From positions 1 to 5,175 of the forward strand of contig QAMX01000021.1 of NCBI GenBank assembly GCA_003149835.1: 5,175 nucleotides of DNA, read 5' to 3'. This DNA is from Clostridiales bacterium. GTDB lineage: Bacteria > Bacillota > Clostridia > Oscillospirales > QAMX01. The notes beneath the pieces were generated by a model that saw only the letters and a program-made list of their open reading frames with translations, was not told the origin of the DNA and ran no database searches. Made by a program: the position numbers and the translations under genes. How positions within the stretch are numbered: the first letter of the stretch is position 1; every line of letters begins with the position of its first letter. This document shows, piece by piece, positions 1-4,525 of the stretch.

Positions 1-1149
1 TCCAACGCTTTAAAATTCACCCCGGAGGGCGGGGAGATTACCGTAACCGTGTCTCAGGAGGACTCCCCGAAGGGAGAGAAATATGTCCGCACTCATTTTT
101 GGGTAAAAGACAACGGCATCGGCATGACGCAGGAGTTTCAGAAGAGGCTCTTTGAAAGCTTTGTGCGCGAGGACAACGCCCGTGTGCGCAAGGTGGAGGG
201 AACCGGCCTCGGCATGGCGATCACCAAGTACATTGTGGACAAATCCGAAGGCAGTATCGAAGTGAAAAGCGAGCTGGATAAAGGCACCGAGTTCCACGTC
301 ACCTTTGATTTTGAGCGCGGCGAATCCCCGATCGAAGAGATGGTTTTGCCAAGCTGGGAGATCCTTGTCGTAGACGATGACGAAGAATTGTGCCGCAGCG
401 CAGCCGATTCGCTGAGTGAAATCGGCGTTCATGCGGATTGGGCGCTGGACGGCTATACGGCCATTGAGATGGTGGAAAAGCGGCATGAGCAGCACAGGGA
501 TTACTATGTCGTCCTGTTGGATTGTAAGATGCCGGAAATAGACGGTATTGAAACCGCCCGCGAACTGCGCCGCCGCATTGGCGCAGACGTGCCGATTCTG
601 CTGATGTCCGCCTATGATTGGGACGACATTGAGGACGAAGCCAGAGCAGCGGGCATTACCGGCTTTATTTCCAAGCCGCTGTTCAAGTCCACGCTCTACC
701 ATTGTTTAAGTCCCTTTGCGGAGCAGAATGTGCAGAAAGCGGACTTGCCCGCCGAGCCTCAGATGGATTTCAGCGGCAAACGGCTGCTGGTGGCCGAGGA
801 CAACGAGCTGAATTGGGAAATTGCAAGCGAACTGCTCTCCGAAGTGGGCTTTGTTCTTGATTGGGCGGAAAACGGCAGGCTTTGTGTGGAGAAGTTTGAG
901 GCTGCACAGCCGGGACATTACGACGCGATTCTGATGGATCTGCGGATGCCTGAAATGAACGGCTTTGACGCCACGCGGACGATCCGCGCTATGGCGCGCG
1001 AAGACGCCCGGAAAATCCCCATTATTGCCATGACCGCTGACGCTTTTGCAGACGATATCAAGGCTTGTCTGGATTGCGGCATGAACGGCCATGTAGCAAA
1101 ACCGCTGAATATGCAGGAGCTTTTGCGGCTGCTGCAAAAATACTGTTAG
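1..1149 (+). CDS. Hybrid sensor histidine kinase / response regulator, C-terminal part (5' end outside window)
   Basis: The frame is open from the first base, so this is the last 382 residues of a larger protein. The histidine kinase ATPase domain is visible from its N box (SNALKFTPEGG, residues 1-11). It continues with the G1 box DNGIGM (37-42), an F-box-like FESF (51-54) and the G2 box GTGLGM (67-72). Two receiver domains follow. The first (about 120-235) has the acidic cluster D125-D127, phosphoacceptor D174, S203 and K225. The second (about 258-380) has E266-D267, phosphoacceptor D313, T345 and K367. All key receiver residues are present, so both look able to accept phosphate. The sensor region and phospho-accepting histidine lie upstream, and no HPt domain follows. 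In this family the phosphate moves from kinase His to receiver Asp and then usually to a separate HPt protein. The signal sensed is unknown. Codon third positions look less GC-rich than in the ATPase gene at 1635. Confidence 0.95.
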   Translation, partial: SNALKFTPEGGEITVTVSQEDSPKGEKYVRTHFWVKDNGIGMTQEFQKRLFESFVREDNARVRKVEGTGLGMAITKYIVDKSEGSIEVKSELDKGTEFHVTFDFERGESPIEEMVLPSWEILVVDDDEELCRSAADSLSEIGVHADWALDGYTAIEMVEKRHEQHRDYYVVLLDCKMPEIDGIETARELRRRIGADVPILLMSAYDWDDIEDEARAAGITGFISKPLFKSTLYHCLSPFAEQNVQKADLPAEPQMDFSGKRLLVAEDNELNWEIASELLSEVGFVLDWAENGRLCVEKFEAAQPGHYDAILMDLRMPEMNGFDATRTIRAMAREDARKIPIIAMTADAFADDIKACLDCGMNGHVAKPLNMQELLRLLQKYC

Positions 1150-1313
1150 TTCCTCTGCTTTCTTTATGTTCATCTCCATTTTCCGTCGGCTTCCCGGTCG
1201 GTTGCTGTCCCTGTTTCAAAACCCGGTTTTTACACTTGTGAAAAATCGTTCTGCTGCAAAGCGGCTGACAAAGCAATTCGCAGGCCACGCATGGACATTT
1301 TTTTAAAAAGTGC
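1150..1313. other. Intergenic stretch after the kinase gene, no gene seen
   Basis: I find no convincing ORF, RNA gene or terminator here. A short AT-rich inverted repeat (TTTTT-A-CAC / GTG-AAAAA, about 1227-1246) is too weak and lacks a GC stem, so the end of the kinase transcript is not evident. The stretch ends with a T/A tract (TTTTTTTAAAA, about 1299-1309) just upstream of the promoter at 1314. Confidence 0.5.
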
Positions 1314-1342
1314 TTGCGCAGAGAGAGTTTTTATGCTATACT
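1314..1342 (+). promoter_or_regulatory. Predicted sigma-A promoter with extended -10
   Basis: The -10 is TATACT (1337-1342), preceded by TG one base away (TGC, 1334-1336), which makes an extended -10. The -35 is poor, TTGCGC (1314-1319), at the ideal 17-base spacing. Extended -10 promoters commonly tolerate weak -35 boxes. A T/A tract at 1299-1309 lies just upstream and could act as an UP-like element. The predicted transcript would start near 1349 and run into the small ORF at 1395. Confidence 0.6.
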
Positions 1343-1343
1343 T

Positions 1344-1372
1344 TTGACACGGCAGAGGAAAATAGGTCAAAT
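1344..1372 (+). promoter_or_regulatory. Possible second, overlapping promoter
   Basis: A consensus -35 TTGACA (1344-1349) is followed after 17 bases by TCAAAT (1367-1372), which matches the -10 consensus at four of six positions. It sits immediately downstream of the extended -10 promoter, so the two cannot be occupied at once. It could be a chance match. Confidence 0.25.
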
Positions 1373-1381
1373 TTTATGAAC

Positions 1382-1386
1382 GGAGG
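1382..1386 (+). promoter_or_regulatory. Ribosome binding site of the small ORF
   Basis: GGAGG lies 8 bases before the ATG at 1395, close to ideal. It is the best ribosome binding site in this half of the window and much better than anything before the ATPase start at 1635. It is complementary to CGCCTCC at 1451-1457 inside the small ORF and could therefore be masked. Confidence 0.5.
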
Positions 1387-1394
1387 CGATCGTT

Positions 1395-1469
1395 ATGACG
1401 CAAAGACGGAACCTGACAACTGCATACAGCGTATCCGGATACGTCTCCGACGCCTCCCGCCCGCTCTGA
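1395..1469 (+). CDS. Small ORF, possible 24-residue leader peptide
   Basis: ATG at 1395 opens a 24-codon frame ending in TGA at 1467-1469. The peptide begins MTQRRNLTTAYS and ends VSDASRPL; it is basic at the N-terminus, rich in Ser/Thr and has no membrane segment. I do not recognise it. Support comes from context: a promoter about 50 bases upstream, GGAGG at proper spacing, and terminator-like hairpins right after it. Its stop codon lies in the stem of the first hairpin, and codons 13-15 lie in the segment complementary to the terminator loop, so translation would change the folding of the leader. It has no run of one amino acid, which argues against classical amino-acid attenuation. It is in the same frame as the ATPase, separated only by this TGA. 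It could be a regulatory leader peptide, an independent small protein, or chance. Confidence 0.4.
   Translation: MTQRRNLTTAYSVSGYVSDASRPL
1430..1443 (+). repeat. 14-bp perfect palindrome inside the small ORF
   Basis: CGTATCCGGATACG is its own reverse complement. Its right half, CCGGATAC (1435-1442), recurs at 1523-1530 in the terminator loop and stem, and its left half is complementary to that copy. It could be a dimeric operator on DNA, or in RNA a 4-bp stem with a TCCGGA loop. Confidence 0.6.
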
Positions 1470-1485
1470 GGCGGAGCAGGTTTTT
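1445..1485 (+). terminator. Weak terminator-like hairpin overlapping the small ORF stop
   Basis: CTCC (1445-1448) and GCCTC (1452-1456) pair with GAGGC (1468-1472) and GGAG (1473-1476), with a 3-base bulge (1449-1451) and an 11-base loop. TTTTT follows at 1481-1485 after CAGG. The four-base gap before the T-run makes it a poor terminator. It may instead be a switching or pausing hairpin that a ribosome at the stop codon would melt. Confidence 0.35.
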
Positions 1486-1514
1486 CCCTTGTCTTTTCAA
1501 AACGGAAATCGGTC

Positions 1515-1548
1515 GGCGCATCCCGGATACGGGGTGCGTCTTTTTTTT
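1515..1548 (+). terminator. Strong intrinsic terminator upstream of the ATPase gene
   Basis: GGCGCATCCC (1515-1524) pairs with GGGGTGCGTC (1531-1540) in a 10-bp stem containing two G-T pairs, around a 6-base loop GGATAC (1525-1530). Eight T residues follow directly at 1541-1548. It lies between the promoter at 1314 and the ATPase start at 1635, so it would stop most transcripts before the ATPase unless an alternative structure forms. Confidence 0.8.
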
Positions 1549-1634
1549 GCGCGGATGGTTTCGCGTGCAGCGCAAAACACAGCGCTTGTTTTCTAAAGAT
1601 CAGCCGAAACGACGAGCAGTTCAAGTCCATCTAC

Positions 1635-3416
1635 ATGGGCGCCTACCTCTATGACAAAAAGGGACGCCTCGTGGTGCTCAACGGCGACAAGGAGGTCGCC
1701 TCGACGCGCGAACAGACACTCTACTACGACAATACCTACGAGTACGACAACACCTACGAGGCGGACGGCGTTTTCTATACCGTCGAGCGCTCCGGCAAAA
1801 AGAGCGGCGACCGCCCCTACGTCCTTGTCAAAATCCCGTTGACTCTCCTCGGCGGCGTTCCCGCGTTTGAACTGGATTCGCCGGAGGGGATCGTTTTCGC
1901 CGACTATGCGTTGCGGCGTTTCTGCCCGTATATCCGGCAGCTCGACGCCGCGATGAACGAAAACGGGAAGGCGAACCGCGGCAATACGGCGCGCGAAAAC
2001 GGCGCGTTTTACTGCTATCCGCCGAGCGGCGGCGAGATTCTCGCGCGCAGCAGCGCCGGCATCACAGCGCATAACGGCGAGCTGTGCTGTCAGCTGCTCG
2101 TATCGGTGCAGCTTCCCGTGGGAAATCCCGTCAAGGCCGGGCGCATGATGTGCAAGCTGCTGCCCGGCGCGGTGAACGCGTTCGCAGCAAAATTTGAGTC
2201 CGGCGGCTATCGCGAGGAAATCGCCCTCCATACGCTCCGAAGGCAAATCCGCGCATGGCTGCGGGAAAACGGCTTTGCGGCTTTCGTCGCCAACGGCAGC
2301 GTTTTGCCCCGCGCGGCCGACGGCGTCGCCCCGATGTCCGGCGCGCTGCCCTTCGTCTCCCCGCCCGAAAACGAAATCGAGATCTGCGGCGTGCGGGGCA
2401 TGGGCGTGCGAGAGGGCGTCACGGTCGTCACCGGCGGCGGTTACAGTGGAAAATCGACGCTGCTCGACGCCATCGGCGCCGGCGTATTTGACCACATCTC
2501 CGGAGACGGCCGCGAACTCGTCGTCACCGACGAATCGGCCGTACAGATCTGCGCCGAGGATGGCCGCAGCGTCACCGACGTCAACATTTCTCCGTTTCTT
2601 GGCTGGCTTCGCAGCGGCGACACGGCGCATTTCAGCACGGCGCACGCCTCCGGCTCCACCTCGGAGGCCGCCAACATCATGGAGGCCTGTCTTTCCGGCA
2701 GCCGTCTGCTGCTGATCGACGAGGACCGCAGCGCCACAAACTTCATGATCCGCGACGGGCTGATGAAGTCGCTGATCCGGCGCGAACCGATTACGCCGTT
2801 TACCGACCGTGTGCGCGAGCTGTACGCGCTGGCGGGCGTCTCGACGATCCTCGTCATCGGCGGCAGCGGCGAATATCTCTCCGTAGCAGACGACGTGATT
2901 CTGATGGACGATTTGGAGGCAAAGAACGCTACGGCAGAGGCGCGCCAGCTTGCCGGCGAGCGCCGTGGGAAAAGTGCCGCGCCCGCCGACTGGTCGATGC
3001 GCAGGCGGCTGCTCGCGGCGGAGGGCTTCACTTCTTTCCGCGCCGGCGGACGTTTTGAGCGCGTCGAGGTATCGGAGATGGGCTATCTGATTCTCGGAGA
3101 GGAAAAGATCGACGCCCGCGGCGTCGCAGCGCTCCTCGGCGTTCAGATGCTCGCGGCGGCCGCCATGATCCTGCGCACCATTGAGGTTGAAAACACTGAG
3201 GCGGCCGTGGATGTTTCCGCCCGCCTTGACGCGCTGTACCAACGAATTGCGTCCGACGGCCTCGATTCGCTCTACACCTCGCATTTCAGCGTTCCCAGAA
3301 GCATGGAGCTGCCGCGCAAGCGCGACGTCTTGGCGCTTGTCAACCGCATGCGCGGAATCTCGCCGGCCGGAGAGGAAGGTTCTCTGACAGGGGCAACTCC
3401 GCACACCGGCGGCTGA
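1635..3416 (+). CDS. Predicted ABC-class ATPase (COG3044 / PF09818 family)
   Basis: This is a soluble 593-residue ATPase with no membrane segments. The core matches the family closely: the P-loop GGGYSGKST (267-275), then HISGDGRELVVT (287-298) and AEDGRSV (307-313). The ABC-signature-like ASGSTSEAANIME (338-350), the Walker B LLLIDED (358-364) with SATNFMIRD (366-374), EPITPF (384-389) and STILVIGGSGEY (403-414) follow. The C-terminal part (about 450-575) fits the family's usual tail. Bacterial members are poorly characterised; the trypanosome relative MRB1590 binds RNA. Residues 60-260 are alignable, but the first 55 lack the expected IDHVQGDPFA-like motif and contain a YDNTYE tandem repeat. 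ATG 1635 has no clear ribosome binding site, and coding-like sequence (NDEQFKSIY) runs in frame upstream of it, so the true N-terminus is uncertain. It may be controlled by the leader and terminator upstream. The ATPase assignment is firm; its cellular role is unknown. Confidence 0.88.
   Translation: MGAYLYDKKGRLVVLNGDKEVASTREQTLYYDNTYEYDNTYEADGVFYTVERSGKKSGDRPYVLVKIPLTLLGGVPAFELDSPEGIVFADYALRRFCPYIRQLDAAMNENGKANRGNTARENGAFYCYPPSGGEILARSSAGITAHNGELCCQLLVSVQLPVGNPVKAGRMMCKLLPGAVNAFAAKFESGGYREEIALHTLRRQIRAWLRENGFAAFVANGSVLPRAADGVAPMSGALPFVSPPENEIEICGVRGMGVREGVTVVTGGGYSGKSTLLDAIGAGVFDHISGDGRELVVTDESAVQICAEDGRSVTDVNISPFLGWLRSGDTAHFSTAHASGSTSEAANIMEACLSGSRLLLIDEDRSATNFMIRDGLMKSLIRREPITPFTDRVRELYALAGVSTILVIGGSGEYLSVADDVILMDDLEAKNATAEARQLAGERRGKSAAPADWSMRRRLLAAEGFTSFRAGGRFERVEVSEMGYLILGEEKIDARGVAALLGVQMLAAAAMILRTIEVENTEAAVDVSARLDALYQRIASDGLDSLYTSHFSVPRSMELPRKRDVLALVNRMRGISPAGEEGSLTGATPHTGG
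1725..1760 (+). repeat. Tandem 18-bp direct repeat encoding YDNTYE twice
   Basis: Two adjacent 18-base units (1725-1742 and 1743-1760) differ at a single base, AAT versus AAC, a synonymous change. They encode YDNTYE-YDNTYE at ATPase residues 31-42, in the N-terminal region that does not resemble the family. The unit is a multiple of three, so gain or loss of a copy keeps the frame. Confidence 0.85.
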
Positions 3417-3446
3417 ACCGGCAAAAGCCTGTGTCCTGAAAACATC

Positions 3447-3508
3447 GCCGAAGGTGCGGCGGGAAGATTGGATTCTTCCCGCCGCACCTTCGGCTTCGGT
3501 TCATTTTT
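3447..3508. terminator. Perfect 21-bp hairpin terminator between convergent genes
   Basis: Bases 3447-3467 and 3474-3494 are exact reverse complements (GCCGAAGGTG... / ...CACCTTCGGC), with a 6-base loop at 3468-3473. On the plus strand the T-run (3504-3508) is 10 bases beyond the stem. On the minus strand only a short T-rich stretch (TGTTTTC) follows. The site lies 30 bases after the ATPase stop and 36 bases after the end of the opposing lipoprotein gene, so it probably ends both transcripts. The U-runs are imperfect but the stem is very stable. Confidence 0.7.
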
Positions 3509-3530
3509 CCCGGATATTCTTTCGAAAAAG

Positions 3531-4184
3531 CTATGGTTTCAAACGGTAGCGCAGGTACTCGCCCGAACCGAGCGGATAGCGCGCAAAAAGGTATGCGTTG
3601 TCCGCGTCCTGATACAGCTCCGTGCCTGCGGGCAGAAGCTCCGAGCCGGTCGCCGCCCCGTCCACCGATCCGGCCGGCTGCCACAGGCTGCGGTCCGCCT
3701 TGTCGGAAGCTATACCGTCGAATGCATAAACGCTTTCTCCGAGACAAATCTCGTCGAGCGCATGAATCAGGCGCTCGCTGCTTGTGTAGACGCGATATCC
3801 GGACTCGCCGGCCTCTGCAAACAGCAGCATGGGACAGTTTTCAAACATATACAGTTCCGTCCCCGCATCAAGGTCGCGCGCCGCTTCAAGGTCGTTTTCC
3901 GGCACGCCATCGACGGTTTTGTCAACCGCTCCGGCGGATTTCAGTCCGCCCGCGTCCATTTCTGCCATTTTCCGCGACAGCGGCTCCGCATAGTAATACG
4001 TCTCTCCTCCGCAGCGCACACAATCCAACCCTGTATACAGATAACCCTCCCGGTAATACGCGCCCGTCGAGTCGGTCTCGGCATACCATGTCGTGCCGGA
4101 TGTGTCTGCTTCTTTTACCGGCAGCGCCGTTCCGCATGCGCCGAGCAGCAGAAGCATCACGCCGATGAAAATCAATCGTTTCAT
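3531..4184 (-). CDS. Secreted lipoprotein of unknown function with internal duplication
   Basis: The 217-residue product starts MKRL, followed by a hydrophobic stretch and the lipobox LLGAC. Cys17 should be lipidated after signal peptidase II cleavage, anchoring it outside the cell membrane. No other membrane segment is present. Two related segments occur: residues 106-133 (AGTELYMFEN ... LFAEAGESGYRVY) and 185-214 (AGTELYQDAD ... LFARYPLGSGEYLRYR). This suggests two copies of a small beta-rich module. The mature part also has a CxxC (Cys55, Cys58) and Cys117 and Cys147; whether they form disulfides or bind metal is unknown. I do not recognise the family. I chose ATG 4184 because it puts the signal peptide at the N-terminus; AAAGGGG lies 13 bases upstream, rather far. 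An in-frame ATG at 4235 has AAGG 10 bases upstream but would add 17 mostly polar residues before the signal. It is probably monocistronic, driven by the promoter at 4322-4351. Confidence 0.8.
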   Translation of the reverse strand: MKRLIFIGVMLLLLGACGTALPVKEADTSGTTWYAETDSTGAYYREGYLYTGLDCVRCGGETYYYAEPLSRKMAEMDAGGLKSAGAVDKTVDGVPENDLEAARDLDAGTELYMFENCPMLLFAEAGESGYRVYTSSERLIHALDEICLGESVYAFDGIASDKADRSLWQPAGSVDGAATGSELLPAGTELYQDADNAYLFARYPLGSGEYLRYRLKP

Positions 4185-4432
4185 GCTTTCATACTGTCCC
4201 CTTTCACCGTGCTTCGTTCGGTTATGAATCCTCATCAGAATAACGCCTTACGATCGGGGAACGGAGACCTTTTCATTAAACTTTTTTTATGGCGGCAGCC
4301 CATCCATTCCGCCGGTTTTTTATTGTATTTTGATTTTTTGCTGAGCGACAAAAAACCACATTGTTGACAAGTTTCGGGCAAAGCTGAACGTTTTCGTCCT
4401 TCCTACCGGCTGATTTTCTGGTTTTCTATATC
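4185..4432. other. Intergenic region holding the lipoprotein promoter and a roughly 130-base 5' UTR
   Basis: Between the lipoprotein start and the oxidoreductase terminator I see no gene. On the minus strand it contains a promoter (4322-4351), then a long untranslated leader with a small GGCGG / CCGCC stem (4291-4295 with 4309-4313) and the alternative ATG at 4235. Several A/T tracts surround the promoter. Nothing is recognised at 4371-4432. Confidence 0.5.
4322..4351 (-). promoter_or_regulatory. Predicted sigma-A promoter of the lipoprotein gene
   Basis: Read on the minus strand, TTGTCG (4351-4346) is followed after 18 bases by TACAAT (4327-4322), five of six matches to the -10 consensus. 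Transcription would start near 4315, about 130 bases before ATG 4184. An 8-base inverted repeat, GGTTTTTT (4314-4321) and AAAAAACC (4350-4357), brackets the promoter and could be an operator or just paired A/T tracts. Confidence 0.5.
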
Positions 4433-4472
4433 AAAAAACGGGCACACCGCGTATCAACGCGGTATGCCCGTT
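4433..4472 (-). terminator. Intrinsic terminator of the pyruvate:ferredoxin oxidoreductase gene
   Basis: Bases 4438-4452 pair with 4457-4471 in a 15-bp stem with one C/A mismatch (ACGGGCA ... ACCGCGT) and a 4-base loop ATCA. On the minus strand the stem runs directly into six T residues (complement of 4438-4433), the classical arrangement. It lies 54 bases after the oxidoreductase stop codon. On the plus strand no proper T-run follows, so it acts on the minus strand only. Confidence 0.9.
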
Positions 4473-4525
4473 CTCTGTTCTCCGGCGGCTTTTCTGTCTT
4501 ACCGACAGAAAGCCTTTACCGAATC

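Larger units (their letters stand above)
1349..1634 (+). promoter_or_regulatory. Candidate attenuating 5' leader of the ATPase gene
   Basis: This segment runs from the predicted transcription start to the ATPase start codon. It holds a small ORF with a good ribosome binding site, two hairpins followed by T-runs, and alternative pairings. Bases 1451-1457 (CGCCTCC) can pair with the small ORF's ribosome binding site 1382-1388 (GGAGGCG), or most of them can pair with 1468-1473 (GAGGCG). Bases 1430-1438 (CGTATCCGG) can pair with 1523-1531 (CCGGATACG), which covers the whole terminator loop and enters both arms. Mutually exclusive structures of this kind are typical of attenuators. It matches no riboswitch class I know. 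The alternative is an independent small gene with its own terminator, in which case the ATPase would need another promoter, and I see none at 1549-1634. Confidence 0.4.

Noticed and set aside
10..702. 230-codon minus-strand frame opposite the histidine kinase
   Set aside because: The plus strand has clear kinase and receiver motifs; the antisense frame has no domain or ribosome binding site of note.
1382..1400. Resemblance of GGAGGCGATCG...ATGACGC to a fluoride riboswitch
   Set aside because: Only a few bases match; the other conserved stretches and spacing of that aptamer are absent.
1310..1654. 114-codon plus-strand frame through the leader region
   Set aside because: It would span the promoter and the strong terminator, its starts lack a suitable ribosome binding site, and the translation is Arg-rich without a recognisable domain.
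1593..3404. Very long (603-codon) open frame on the minus strand opposite the ATPase gene
   Set aside because: Its translation is rich in Ala, Arg, His and Val with no domain, while the plus strand carries exact ATPase family motifs. Such antisense frames are common opposite GC-rich genes.
1395..3416. Single long protein made by reading through the TGA at 1467-1469 into the ATPase
   Set aside because: The frames do match, but the intervening 55 codons include an intrinsic terminator and a low-complexity translation, and there is no sign of TGA recoding elsewhere. Frame agreement has a one-in-three chance.
4291..4321. Plus-strand GGCGG / CCGCC stem followed by GG and six T residues
   Set aside because: The stem is only five pairs around a 13-base loop and there is no plus-strand gene for it to terminate. 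It is noted only as a weak hairpin in the lipoprotein leader.
3468..4367. 299-codon plus-strand frame opposite the lipoprotein
   Set aside because: It begins inside the terminator hairpin and shows no domain. The minus strand has a signal peptide, lipobox and internal duplication.
4364..4392. Consensus TTGACA on the plus strand at 4364-4369
   Set aside because: The bases at the expected -10 position (AACGTT, 4387-4392) do not fit, and no plus-strand gene follows.
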